DNA from: Azadirachta indica
Lineage: Eukaryota > Streptophyta > Magnoliopsida > Sapindales > Meliaceae
Direction of reading: 5' to 3'
Length of the DNA: 64,000 nt
Assembly (NCBI GenBank): GCA_022749755.1
Contig: CM040442.1
Coordinates: 7,166,457-7,230,456 of the forward strand
Part shown: positions 23,242-35,284 of the stretch, one piece after another
Numbering within the stretch: the first letter of the stretch is position 1
How the letters are laid out: every line of letters begins with the position of its first letter
The notes under the pieces: model-generated
Seen by the model: the letters and a program-made list of their open reading frames with translations, nothing else
Database searches by the model: none
What the model was told of the DNA's origin: nothing
Made by a program: the position numbers and the translations under genes

Positions 23242-23820
23242 TTTTAAATTGTGAGAAGAGAGAACGTTCTCTGCATCTGTTTGAATATTATATTTTTTAG
23301 GTGATTATGCTATGTTCTCAGAGCCAATTTCTTATGTTCTCCAAGCCAATTATACCGAAAATTGATAATATTAGAAAGATTCTCAAAGGCGCCAGTCTTT
23401 TATGCTAAGTGAGGATCAGGGGATGTCCTTTCTGCCATATTAACTCACCATTCTTTCTTAGCTCTGTAGGATTTTCAATATTCAGCCTCTGGTTTCACAT
23501 TTCTTATTGGGTCATTTGTTTATCTTTTTTATTTTTTTAAATTTTTTTGAAGTTACATCAGTTGAGATGTTATAAGTGCAAAATAAAGGTGGTGGAAGAA
23601 AACAAAGGGGAAAAGAAGAAGCTAAATAACACGGTAATGGCCAATCTCCATCGTAGGCTAGGCAGGGAGGCCCATCTCTCTTGAATTCTGGGTTATTAGA
23701 TTCTTTTGGTTAAATTTTCATAGTACATTAACATTAGTACTATAACTATTGTTTTTGGGGCTCTAGTAACTTCCAGGTTCATGCCTTTTCATCCTCTGGT
23801 GACTTCACTTGTTTACTACT
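23242..23820. other. Spacer between TTL-2 and the RLP-2 flank
   Basis: The first 100 bp (ctcagagccaatttcttatg) match the start of the spacer after TTL-4 (58050-58090). The rest shows no gene or element end that I recognise. Confidence 0.5.
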
Positions 23821-23824
23821 GTTT

Positions 23825-24450
23825 TGGTTTCTTGCTCTGTTTTTATGGTTTCCAAGAATGAATCTAACAAGAAGCTTTAGCCCTTGTGTATAGCTGATTG
23901 AATCTTGATTCGGCAGTAAGAATGTGCTTACTTCGTGCCACCTAAATAACAAGTGTTGAATTTTCAGAAATCAGAAAAATTGAAGCTTCATCACCTCTTC
24001 ATTACCTCTTCATCAACTTCACAAGTGTACTCGATATGCAATTAAACTGAAGCATAATATGCAATTTCTTTCTGGTTGTTGAATTCCGTCGTTAAAAAAT
24101 CTTGGACTAGTTATTTCATGTCACTATAGTGATTTCCGAGGTTGATCGGTGAGAATTGGAAAGAGGAAGAAGATGAGAGAAGAGTTGTTTGAAGCTAAAT
24201 TGATGTTGATATTAATTAACATTTTTAAATTTAAAATAATTTTTAATTGCTACAGAAATGTGAAAGAAGAGAAATTAAGAACACAGGACTTTCCGAGAAT
24301 TGCTTTGACAACATCCTGGGATCTGTATTCCTGGACGTGCTTCCGTTATTAAAATATTTCTACGTGAAAAAAGAAGTAAAGCTGAAAATAGAAGACCAAA
24401 ATATTCTTTCTTAAAGAAGACTATTGACTCGAATGGAGACATTTCAAAAA
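23825..24450 (+). repeat. RLP upstream flank, copy 2
   Basis: Matches 890-1410 and 59095-59720. It includes a conserved short open frame (NCYRNVKEEKLRTQDFPRIA) that is frameshifted here relative to the copy at 59495, which argues against a conserved peptide. Confidence 0.75.
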
Positions 24451-24530
24451 AGACATGGTAACAACTCTGTGACAACAGCCTAGCAATAGAATAATTCTAG
24501 TTCTGATAAAGACATTAGGTTAAAAAATGA

Positions 24531-24736
24531 CTATTGAACTGCCCATGTGATATATAATACTATTAAAAAATTAGAAATTCTTTTACTATATATTTCAATG
24601 CAGATTACACTTGCAACACATTTAACAGGCCAACTATTGAACTGCCCATGTGATATATAATACTATTAAAAAATTAGAAATTCTTTTACTATATATTTCA
24701 ATGCAGATTACACTTGCAACACATTTAACAGGCCTG
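24531..24736 (+). repeat. Perfect 103-bp tandem duplication in the RLP-2 promoter
   Basis: Two head-to-tail copies (24531-24633 and 24634-24736) starting ctattgaactgcccatgtga and containing the tatataat box appear identical. RLP-4 has one copy (about 59788-59890). The duplication doubles the probable core promoter. Confidence 0.9.
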
Positions 24737-24750
24737 AACTGTGGGGTTTC

Positions 24751-26025
24751 ATGGAACCAAAAAAGAAAAAGAATCATTCAACTTTGACGACAATAATGTC
24801 AAGTAAATTGTTTCAATATTTGTTTTTGTTATTTATGATTTTAATCCAGTTGGAAGCAGGAGTTGCAGATTCTAACAGGATAAGGTATATAGAGGAGGAA
24901 AGAGAAGCGCTCTTGCAATTCAAACGAAGCCTGGTAGATGAATCTGGCTTTCTCTCCTCATGGGGAAGAGAAGATGAGAAAAGAGACTGCTGTCGTTGGA
25001 GTGGAGTAAGGTGTAGCAACTATACAGGCAACGTAATTGTGCTTAATCTTCGATATTCATACGATCCTCCAAATAAGCCTTTGAAAGGTACAATTAGTCC
25101 TGCTTTACTTAAGCTGCATCATTTAAGAGAATTGGACCTTAGTTCCAACGATTTCAGTGGAAGTCCAATCCCTGAGTTCATTGGTTCACTCAGCAAATTG
25201 AGGTACCTCAATCTTCTTGCAGCTGGGTTTGCTGGACCAATTCCTCCTCGGATTGGAAACCTTACAAGATTGAAATATCTTAACCTCAATGCTAACGATT
25301 TATTTAGTGTTGGAAACCTTGAGTGGCTTTGTCATCTTTCTTTTTTAAGATATCTTGACATGAGTGAGAACAATCTTAGTAAATCCAGTGACTGGGCACA
25401 AGTAGTCACCAAACTCCCTTCTCTAAAAGCCTTGTTCCCGATGTCGTGTAATCTTCCACCTGTCATACCTTCGTCTCTGTTGCACCTCAATTATAGTCCG
25501 TCTCTTGAGACTATTCGTATCTCCAATAACAGTTTCACTAGTTCTTCAATATACCCTTGGTTATTCAATATCAGTAGCAAACTTTTTTATCTTGACCTTA
25601 GTTCCAACCTTTTACAAGGTTCGACTCCGGAAGCTTTTGGACAGATGGTGTCTCTCCATAGCCTCTCTCTCTCTTCCAATAAATTGAAAGGACAATTCTC
25701 GGAGGACATTCAAGATCTGTCTTGTGGATACACATAGTACTCCCTAGAGATGCTGATTTTACATAATAATCAAATCACAGGGTCAATGCCTGATCTTTCG
25801 AGATTTTCATCCTTAAGAGTTTTAGATCTTTCACAAAATCATTTAAATGGGACCATAACTAAGAAAGTTGTTCAATCTTCAGTCTTTGAATCTCGGAAAA
25901 AATTCATTGGAAGGTGTCATCTCCAAAGCCTTTTTTTCGAATCTGTCAAACTTATGGGACTTGCAATTAGGCGGTAACTATCTCACTTTGAATTTTAGTC
26001 ATGACTGAGTTCCTCCTTTTCAACT
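24751..26025 (+). pseudogene. RLP-2: truncated LRR receptor-like protein gene
   Basis: The open frame from 24751 encodes 328 residues: signal peptide, LRR N-cap (REALLQFKRSLVDESGFLSS, then DCCRWSGVRC) and about eight LRRs closely matching RLP-4. The homologous start is probably the ATG at 24796 (MSSKLFQYLF). At 25736 a TAG replaces the Lys codon found in RLP-4. Homology continues through MPDLSRFSSLRVLDLSQNHL with frameshifts to about 26025, where it stops abruptly and antisense TTL-3 begins. The remaining LRRs, island, membrane segment and tail are absent. If expressed, it could give a secreted LRR fragment of about 310 residues; no evidence either way. Confidence 0.88.
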
Positions 26026-28304
26026 AAATGTGCAATCTTGTAGCTTAACAAGAAAAGGTCCATAATGATATAGTTGGAGCTCACATTGACAGAAGCGCCA
26101 TCATCTGGTCGTGGAAAACCAGCTTCTGTGCCTATGCTTTTGTAATTACCAGTTGCAGAAATTTGACAGTTATATTTCCTCCATTCCTGTGTGGAACCCA
26201 ATGATATGGTTGTACTTTTTGATTGCTTCTTCCACAAGTAACACAGAACAGCTTGGAAAGTAAAGCGGTGAATCGCTAGTTTAGTCAGGAATTCATTGAG
26301 TAGGTCCATTTACAAGAAATTTTAATAGTTTTTTTACTTGGGTTATTTGCTATACGCATGTTTTAAGCTTCATTACCTGAGCTGCATTAGTAAAGTTCAC
26401 TTCAGCAACAGAACAATTTTCATCAGTCTTGTCGAGTTGTATGGACTACCAAGGACAGGCACCAATGGATCAAACGGATTGTAGTAAGCAGGAGGTCCAG
26501 CTGCAGCTGGTAAGTCCTTGTTAGCCACATTATTGATGAAAAAGTTTACAACACCGACTGGAAAGTAACATCGCTGCTCTGAAACAAGGTATCTTGGGCA
26601 GTAGCACTGTCCACACAGGGAAGATCCAACGCTGTGTAAGCTGTGGGGTTTCGAGTCCATTCATCCATTGCAACATAGGTATCTGCTGCCACAATGAAGA
26701 AAGAAAGAAAACTGTGCTAGGAATGCAATGCGAGATTATTTCCAGCAGGTATTTTGTCTACCATATCATTAGAGACTTACTAAGAAGAATGAGGAATATG
26801 CCACACAAAATCGATGTTCCCATGACCAGTATCCACCCGGTAATCAACAATCTGTATTGCTTGAATGTGAGAAAGGAGGGAACTGAAAACTTAAACCATA
26901 AAAATATCTAATGTATATATATGTTAGTATGGCTACTAGCTACTCGTGTGCACCAAAGAAATAGCATGCTGATTATCGAAATTGCTGCAAAAGGTTATTG
27001 CAGACTCTCACTGTAAAGGAAAAGTATTTGAGGGTTAGATAATTGGAAAGTATTGAGGGCATTAGATTGCTTACAGAAACCAAGAAAAGCTAAGAGGAGC
27101 ACATTACAAGAGCAATTATTATTAAAGCTATTCTTCTGGAAGGAAGACCAATAGATTATATGATCAAAACAAGTACTAACAGTATGCCAAAAAAGATTTC
27201 CTAGACAAGTAAATAATGAAGGAATTTACTCACACAGCATCTAAAACTTTCTGAATTTTATTTGAATTGTCATCAGGACGCTTTTCGACAGGTATTTATC
27301 TCCTTATCAACCCTGTCGATGTTTTCCTGGATACTAGGTGGCAGAAAGATTTTATCTATGCTAATTGTCTTGGCTGCAGATAGGTAATTTGGTACAGTCC
27401 TAAGATCATTGACAGTCGCATCTGCCTGGTTGACAACACGTTTCAGTGTTTTTTGTGTACTACTGAGGAACTTTTCTTGTCCAGTACAGAACAATGCATC
27501 TAACACCGAGTAAATAGTAGCAGAATTTATCCAAATATCAATTCAACTGGTAAAGGAAGTCCGCAGGGGTAAAAAGTGAGGGAGGATTTACATTGCTGCA
27601 AAAAGTGAGGGAAGATTTACATTGCTGCAATTGTGAAAAGTATGCAAAAGATAACGAAAAGTGCATAAGCTGTTAGATATAGCAATCTGACCAGCAAGCA
27701 TAGGCCAAACGCCAAAAACCATATGGCAGCAATGAGAAACATAGCAGAAGCACTGAACCCCAACTGACTGCATGAGCAAACGAATTCAGGGGTATGAATT
27801 AAAAAATACATTTTTATGAAAGCAAAAGTAGAACACTAAACTTATCAGAACCAAACTAGAAAAAGTTGAGACATCCATGTGACATTAGCAATGAAAGTCT
27901 AAAAATTCCAAGACTGGAAAGTTTTCATAGGAATATGAACATTAAATTTCTGCTTAACCCTGATGAGAGGCTCAATTCATAGTCCCTAGAAAAGAATTTT
28001 TCACAAAACTCTAATAGATGAGGGAATTAATAGAACAGGAAATTAACACTGCTTTCTTCTAGAAAAGACCTTCTCATCTCATCCTCCATGGAACGACATA
28101 GCTAATACTCATGACCGAAAATAATCAGATGCTGAATTAGTTTAATAGGATCATGCAAATGCATACCCTGAAGTTGCAGAAATGGAGATAGTTGTGAAAG
28201 GGAGCAGCTCCATAGGACTTATGGAAGGAAGGATGACGTTGAAGAAATCAACAGGAAAGTTGACAGAAGAAGAAGAAGCACCGGTTTGGTTTGCAAGAGA
28301 TCAT
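26025..28304 (-). pseudogene. TTL-3: plant tweety-like gene lacking its 3' end
   Basis: The best-preserved set of TTL exons, minus strand from a start at 28304. Exon 1 is frameshifted. Exon 2 (about 28110-28045) is largely deleted. Exon 3 (27775-27620) encodes FSASAMFLIAAIWFLAFGLC, a membrane segment, then YLTAYALFVIFCILFTIAAM. Exon 4 (27506-27280) encodes FCTGQEKFLSSTQKTLKRVV, NQADATVNDL and IFLPPSIQENIDRVDKEINT, the extracellular coiled region typical of the family. Then come WILVTGTSILCGIF (about 26830), a Cys-containing exon near 26650-26400 and part of the exon near 26310-26030 before the fusion with RLP-2. Family role is plasma-membrane and poorly known. Several lesions make it non-coding. 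Confidence 0.62.
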
Positions 28305-28742
28305 AGTGTTCTGCGCCGGTTTCCTAGTTCATATGTGCATGTGTCTATGCATGCAATCTTCCATTTATAAATTGTGACAACAGAGAGACGGTGTCATTTT
28401 TGTGCATTTGTTCGAATATTAAATCTTTTAAGTGGTTAAGTTTTTACTATTTTAATTTTTGACGTAATATTCATTAATTAGGTGATAAATATTTATTGTT
28501 TGAAAATGATTTAGTAATAACGATTGTAATTTTTGTGTGGTAGCAAACAAAAATTAGAAGATGAGATTTTTGTCAAACAAAGGTAGCATTATTTTTTATT
28601 TTGGTTTTAAAGATAATGCAAATTAAAGTCTAGTCTAAATAAGCATACATTATATAACGATGCTGCTTCTTCTCAAGCTAATAATTAAAAGCTACATTTG
28701 TAATAGGTCCTTCTTCTTCTTTGTTGATCCAATTAATCAACC
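28305..28742. promoter_or_regulatory. Divergent intergenic region between TTL-3 and DUF247-D
   Basis: Duplicate of 2703-3142. TATA-like tatataac at 28651-28658 lies 84 bp before the DUF247-D ATG, at the same spacing as tatataaag upstream of DUF247-A. Confidence 0.5.
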
Positions 28743-30395
28743 ATGGCTTCTCATCCAAATCCGATCTTTGATGAACGTCAATGGATCATCAATGTCCGTC
28801 AAACTCTTGAAGAAGAGAATGAAGATGATATTGAAATTCCTGTCTACATATTCAACGTCCCCAAAACTCTGATGTCTATTGATCCCCATTCTTACACTCC
28901 TCAAGAAGTTGCAATCGGCCCTTACCACTACTGGCGTCCTGAGCTCTATGAGATGGAGAGATACAAGCTCGCTGCAGCTAAAAGTGTTCAAAGACAGCTC
29001 CAAGGTGATCACAGTTTCGAGTATGTTGTTGGTCAATTGAAAGAGCTTGAACTACAGATTCGAGCTTGTTATCATAAGTACTTGAATTTCAGTAATGAGA
29101 CTTTAGCTTGGATGATGGCCATTGATGCTTCCTTCTTGCTCGAGTTGCTTCAGATTTATGCCTTGAAAGAAAGTAAGTTATCTGCAACTTCTTTGTCAAG
29201 ATCAATTTCACATTTGGTTGATTATGCGGGGACCAAAGCTACTCACAGTGCGATCCTTAGAGATATGGTGATGCTTGAGAACCAAATTCCCTTACTCGTG
29301 TTGAGAAAAATGCTTGAAATTCTATATTCATCGTTGGAATCAGCTGATGATATGTTGCGGGCGATGTTAATTGCATTCTGTGAACAGGTTTCGCCTTTTA
29401 AAATGATGAAAAACAAGCCAACAATACCTGTTTCAGAGTGTGCCCATTTGCTGGACTTCTTATACGACACGGTCGTGCCAAAATCTGAGCAAGTACAACC
29501 TGAGATAACTGAGATTGAAGATCAGGGAGGAAGAACGCAAGAAAATCAAGTACAACTTGACTCAACATACGCAAAAAGGTTGTTCAATTTGCTGTGGAAG
29601 CAGCTTTCAAAGCTTAAGAAAGGCCCGATTCATCTTATTAAAAAGCTGTTTCTATCAAAAGCTTTCAAAGTCTTCTTCAAATTACCCTGGAGAATCCTCT
29701 CCAAGCTTCCAGGATTTTCGATCTTATCGCAAACAATTCAAACGTTAGCATTCCCAACGGTTAACCAAGAAAAGAAAACAGATGAACAAAGCAGTAGCGT
29801 GAACAAACCACCATCTATGGAGGAAATCGCAATTCCTTCCGCAACAGAGCTCTGCCAATCCAACGCTCATTTTTCAGCCACTGTTGGTAACATCTCTACT
29901 ATCAGTTTCAACACCAAGACGGCAACATTATGCCTTCCCAAGATCAGTTTAGACGTAAACTCAGAGGTGATATTGAGAAACTTAGTAGCTTATGAGGCAT
30001 CAACTGCTTCAGGGCCATTGCTATTTACCCGTTATACTGAGTTAATGAATGGAATTATCGACACTGCAGAGGATGCGAAGTTGCTAAGGGAAAAAGGAAT
30101 TATTTCGAATAGATTGAAGAGCGATGCAGACGTTGCAAATTTGTGGAATGGGATGAGCAAATCAATTAGATTGACGAAAGTTCCACACTTGGATAAAGTG
30201 ATTGAAGATGTTAACAAGTATTACGGCAACCGATGGAAGATTAAGCTCAGGAATTATATGAAGCATTATGTATTTGGTTCTTGGCAAATTCTTACATTGG
30301 TAGCTACCATTTTGTTCCTTTGCTTGACGATATGGCAAGCTTTTTGCTCATCCTACAATTGTCACAAGTTCAATCTCGGGTCAGACTATGAATGA
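28743..30395 (+). CDS. DUF247-D: intact DUF247 membrane-anchored protein, 550 aa
   Basis: Single exon, start context aaccatgg. Motifs in order: IFNVPKTLMSIDPHSYTPQE (about 38-57), VAIGPYHYWRPELYEMERYK, FLLELLQIY, MLENQIPLLVLRKMLEILYS, ISLDVNSEVILRNLVAYE, LTKVPHLDKVIEDVNKYY and a terminal membrane segment (about 514-534) followed by CSSYNCHKFNLGSDYE. Length and domain order equal DUF247-A, and no lesion is visible. Upstream DNA and most of the coding region are closest to DUF247-A, but the last codons and all downstream DNA match DUF247-B, suggesting a hybrid origin. Likely membrane-localised; biochemical role unknown. Confidence 0.92.
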   Translation: MASHPNPIFDERQWIINVRQTLEEENEDDIEIPVYIFNVPKTLMSIDPHSYTPQEVAIGPYHYWRPELYEMERYKLAAAKSVQRQLQGDHSFEYVVGQLKELELQIRACYHKYLNFSNETLAWMMAIDASFLLELLQIYALKESKLSATSLSRSISHLVDYAGTKATHSAILRDMVMLENQIPLLVLRKMLEILYSSLESADDMLRAMLIAFCEQVSPFKMMKNKPTIPVSECAHLLDFLYDTVVPKSEQVQPEITEIEDQGGRTQENQVQLDSTYAKRLFNLLWKQLSKLKKGPIHLIKKLFLSKAFKVFFKLPWRILSKLPGFSILSQTIQTLAFPTVNQEKKTDEQSSSVNKPPSMEEIAIPSATELCQSNAHFSATVGNISTISFNTKTATLCLPKISLDVNSEVILRNLVAYEASTASGPLLFTRYTELMNGIIDTAEDAKLLREKGIISNRLKSDADVANLWNGMSKSIRLTKVPHLDKVIEDVNKYYGNRWKIKLRNYMKHYVFGSWQILTLVATILFLCLTIWQAFCSSYNCHKFNLGSDYE

Positions 30396-31760
30396 TTGTC
30401 GAGCAGTGTATAGCTGATTGTTCTTGTAATCTGATTCCACTGTTGCATTCAATTGAAACTCAAAATTTCTTTCATTTTCACATCTTTTAGCTTGTTAGTA
30501 TCACTTACTCCATCTAACATGAAGTTTAAAATTTGCTAATAATAATTTTAAAGTTAAAAATAGTTTAGGTTAAAAAGGAGGAAGTCTTAAATGTGTGTGC
30601 GCGCGTGTGAATATATATATATATATATATGTCTATTCAATACAGTATTGTTATATATGCATTCTCTAGTAATTAGGACAATTATTGAGAAATTTGATAT
30701 ATATAAAATAATATTTTTAAATGTTTTTATTATGCCCTTCCTATTTTAATACATTTTTAATAAAAGACTTTTTATTGATCATCATATGATGTATGGTCCT
30801 ACTGGATCGATTGTTTATTAAAATTATCAATCATGTTAATAATGTTGAGATATGTATACAGAGACTATATCTATTAAATTCATTGATATTAATGGTTTTG
30901 TGAAGTACAATTAATACATAGTTCTTCTATTGTTATTAATTATTATTAGTAGTAGTATTACTAAAAATGTGATAATTAAAATGTTGGATATATATATATG
31001 TAAAGTAGGTATTATGTATTATTAAATGAGAATTTTTTTATGAATAATTTTTAATAAGTTTCATTAAAAGTAGCAACAATACCTGTCTTTGTCAAATTAT
31101 GTTTAATTAATACATCCACAATAAATAGTAGGTTAATCATTAACTCATAATAATGAAGAAGAGAAAATAAACTAGAAAAATAAAATTAAAATATATATGA
31201 AAATGAAAAAGAAAGAGTAAATATTCAAAGAAGTGGACACTTTGTAATCCCGTAATTAACGTTTGGTTTATTACTTGAATTTCAATTAAACTCGACCTAA
31301 TCTTTTACTAAAATTTTCAAACTTCAACTTTCTTACAGATTGTTTGATATTTATTTTGCAAATAACCATCTTGTTGTAATTGGATTGCAATCTTATCATC
31401 TTGAGACTACCAAAATCCTTGGAACATTTAAATTATTTGCAAATTAGCACAATTCTGAAAGTCAAATTAAAGCAACAATTATATAATACAGTCAACATCT
31501 TAAAATAGATGAAATATTTTTTAATATGACTTGAATGTAGACAGAGATCAAATTTTTGGTAGGGTAATTTTTTATAATTAAATTCCTTTTAACAAATTTT
31601 CATGGAAGAAAAAATTTTGGTAAATAAAACATATTTATTGAGAGATTTAATACTAGGAGGTTTGTGGAGCAAAGCCTTAAGCATTAAAAATGCAAAAAAT
31701 AGTTCAATTACTATAAATCATTATATTATACATAGTTTATTTCTAATAATAACTAATTCT
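30396..31760. repeat. Segmental duplicate of 9447-10540
   Basis: 3' flank of DUF247-D, matching that of DUF247-B as described there. It contains an alternating purine-pyrimidine tract (30592-30609) followed by an AT repeat (30610-30630). An 84-codon open frame at 31602 has no recognisable motif and is not called. Confidence 0.75.
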
Positions 31761-34700
31761 AGCAAAAATAAAAAAAAGTGCAAGAAAACTATAAAAACAG
31801 GATGTTGGGATGTTATGATAAATATATATATGGAAAATTTTATGATACTAGCATAAGAATCTTAGTATTAATAACTCTTTTTTATTGGCCTTTAGATTTT
31901 AAAATTAAAATTTGACCCATTCATTTTAAATAATGGTAATTAACCTGTTCAACAGGTAACATGTCAAATTAACTTACTGTTTAGATTAAAATTTTTTTAT
32001 ATTTTATTTTTTTAATATATTAAAAGTATTTAGATATAATTTATTTTGTGAAATATATTTGAAATAGAAATTCATATATTATAAAAAGAAATTTTAATGA
32101 TAAAGACCGTGTTATGCATGTTGTGAATAATCTATTTTAAAAAAAATTAATTTAGATATTATCTAAATGCACAATCTTTCTTTAATTTTTCAAAAAAATT
32201 ATTAATAATAAAATAAATTATTTCAGCTCAAAAATCAATATTAGAAAGTACGACACATCTCATCTATTACTTATATTATTTTTATTTATAAGAATTAATG
32301 AAAAATTTATGTTATTTTAAGGATGTAAACATTATTGTCATAATTGAGAATAAACAGTATATAAAATAACTGTATAATTAATATCACATTAATAGATAAA
32401 GAAACGAAATATCTTAAAATTGATAATTTGTTAGTGAGAAAAAAATATACATGTAATTGTACAAATATGAACAAGTAATTTTGAAAAAGATTATTAAGAA
32501 AACTAAAATGTAAATTAATCTAATTTTTTAAAATCAATATATTTGTAATGAAGATAAAATTTAAGAAATCCTAATCTCATGTAATGAAAATTCAATTTGG
32601 CAGGACAAGAATGCTATTAGTAAATTACTGACATTTGCTATTTGTAAAGTGATACTTATGCGACTAAGAAAAAAAAGAAAAGAATGAGAAAAATTTTATT
32701 AGAACACATGTAATAAAATATTAAATAAATGAAATAAATTCAAAGCATTGATAATTAATTTTTGTCTCTGTACTAAAGAATACACATATGTCTAAAAAAA
32801 CATGTGTGTGTGTGTGTGATATATAACTTATTTTTATAGTGATGATGATAAACTATGTAAAATTTTTAATCATTTTTATAATTTTACAAGTATTGTATTT
32901 TTTTTACAAAATTTTCATTATAATTCAATTTTCTATATCAGGATTATAAGCAAAATGTTGATTTATAATCTTTACATTACATTTATATTCATTTTGTTCC
33001 ATATACAACTATATTATTGTTGTTTTTTAATTTGTGTTCATTTTCATTTACTTTATCATAATTACATTTTTCTATTGTTTTTATTAAATCAATGTTCATT
33101 TTTATTCTTTTACGTTAGTTTATTATGTTTTTTTTTTTTTTTTTTAACTTTTACCATTATTTTATTTTAAATACATGTTTTATATTATAATTTTATCTTT
33201 TATATAAATATTACAAATTTCACGTGTATTTATAAGGTTTAAGTTATAATTACATTTCTTTTATTTGTTTATAGGTATACTGTTATCATTTGACAATTTA
33301 TTGTAATTTATATTTATTTCAGTGCATTTACAATTTTTATATTGAATTTTTAAAATTGATATTCATTTTTACTCTTTAATATTGACTTTTATTTTATTTC
33401 TACCTTTTATAAGTATTTTATTTTACATACATGTTATAAGTTTAATTTAATATTTTTATGTGAATATTACAATTTCTATGTGGATTTATAATTTTTACGT
33501 TATAATTACATTTCTTTTGTTTACTTTACAACTATTCTGTTGTCATTTGACAATTTTATGTTAATTTACATTTATTTCAGTGTATTTACATTTTTTATGT
33601 TGAGTTTAAACAATTAACATTCATGTTTACTCTTTCATGTTGTCTTATATTTTATTTTTAATTTTTATAAGTATTTTTAGTTTACATATAAATTATAAGT
33701 TATAATTTAATATTTGATATGAAGAGTACAAATTTTATGTAGATTTATAACTTTTACATCACAATTTTAATTCTTTTGGTTTGTTTAAGGTTGTGTTGTT
33801 GTCATTTGATAATTTGATGTTAATTGATATTTATTTCAGTGCATGTACATTTTTTATATTAAATTTATGAAATTGATGTTCATTTTACTCTTTTATATTG
33901 ACTTATTGTTTTTTATATTTTATTTTAGACTTTTATAAATATTATATTTCACATACAAGTTATACGTTATAATTTCATATTTTATATGAAGATTAAAAAA
34001 TTTATTTGTATTTATAACTTTTACGTTATAATTATAATTCTATTAATTTGTTTACAATTGTAATCTTGTTATTGGACAAGTTGATATAATTTACATTTTT
34101 TTACATTGAATTTATGAAATCGATGATCATTTTTACTCTTTTATGTCAACTTATATTTTTTTATTTTTCGTAAGTATTTTATTTTACATTTATGTTATAC
34201 GGTATAATTAAATTTGAATTTTACTAAAAGTTAAAAGAAAATCGTTAAAAATTATTGCGTTTGACAGAAAATTAAAATAAAACTGTTAAAATTTAAACAA
34301 CCAGTAAAACTAAAAATAATTATTTTAAAAATTAAATTAATATTTTAAAATAAAAAATATGGGACTGTTGATTTCATCTAATGATCTACAATTTTCTCGT
34401 TATCAATACTGAAAATTTTCCCGTTATTTTATATATATATATATATATAAGCATTCATTAGTTTTTCTATACAAACACAAATACTTGATAATTATTGTTA
34501 TTTTATATTTTAAATTAATTTTTTATTCTTTTGAGAAAATATTTATCCTCTTGCGCACTAGCATAAATCATTTTTCTTTTGATTTAAAAGTACCACAACA
34601 ATTCAATTTTCAGACAGTTGGTTAAAAGAAAAAGAATAGAGGATCTAAAAACTAGATTAAAAAATAACAAGTAGAAAAATAGAAATACTAAAAATTTTAT

Positions 34701-35284
34701 AGTAATTTAAAGTTTCATAGAGTAGGAGATTAGATGTAGTTTATTCTTCACGAATTTAATCTTTCATCTTTAGACAGAGTAGTTAATTTATTACAACTTG
34801 CATTAATATTTTTTAATACTATATCTATATCATAATGTCAATATTAAATAAAAAATTGAAACTTTTATGTAAAATCTAAAATTTAAAGTAAAATATGAAA
34901 TTATGCTGTCTGGGCTGAGCTTTACCTGATGTGCGCCGTAAATCTTTGCTTTAAGGCCTAGAATTATGGTTGTTCAAAGTTGCGAGTTTGAGTCAGGTTT
35001 TATAAACTCAACTTGGATCCTTCTAAAATTATTAAATTTTCAGGCCAAATTTCATATTTTTTAAGTCAAGCATGGCCTAGAATTTTAAATTTATTATTTG
35101 GGTACTAATATTTTTTCTAGGTCTAGTCCGGTTCATATATGAGTTTTAAAGATAAAAATTTTGCTTCGATCTACTTGAAACCTAAACTTTATCTTGCTCC
35201 GACTTTTTTACCATAATATTTTTTAAAAATAAGACTACTTGATTGTCAGGTAGCCAAAATATTAACCTACCCAATAACTGACAA
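31761..35284. other. AT-rich spacer containing a 260-bp tandem array
   Basis: No gene is supported. Contents: AT-rich DNA, a TG tract at about 32802-32818, the tandem array at about 32980-34200 and an AT repeat at 34431-34449. Around 34910-35200 the base composition is less extreme, but I recognise nothing in it. Confidence 0.55.
32980..34200. repeat. Tandem repeat of about 260 bp, four to five diverged copies
   Basis: The anchor catttcttttattt...gttatcatttgacaattt recurs at about 33253, 33509, 33768 and 34035, with spacings near 257, 259 and 267 bp. Each unit also has tttatttcagtgcatttaca, ttcatttttactcttt, tttataagtattttattt and tttataayttttacgttata in the same order. A partial first unit precedes, starting near 33000. 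The array is absent from the partner block at 10.5-13.9 kb. Confidence 0.75.

Noticed and set aside
29243..29470. Antisense open frames over DUF247-A and DUF247-D (for example 4429-4614, 29243-29470, 30032-30217)
   Set aside because: They recur in each copy only because they mirror conserved coding sequence on the other strand.
32955..33170. Phe/Leu-rich 71-codon open frame that looks like a membrane protein
   Set aside because: It is the translation of T-rich tandem-repeat DNA; the neighbouring units do not keep the frame.
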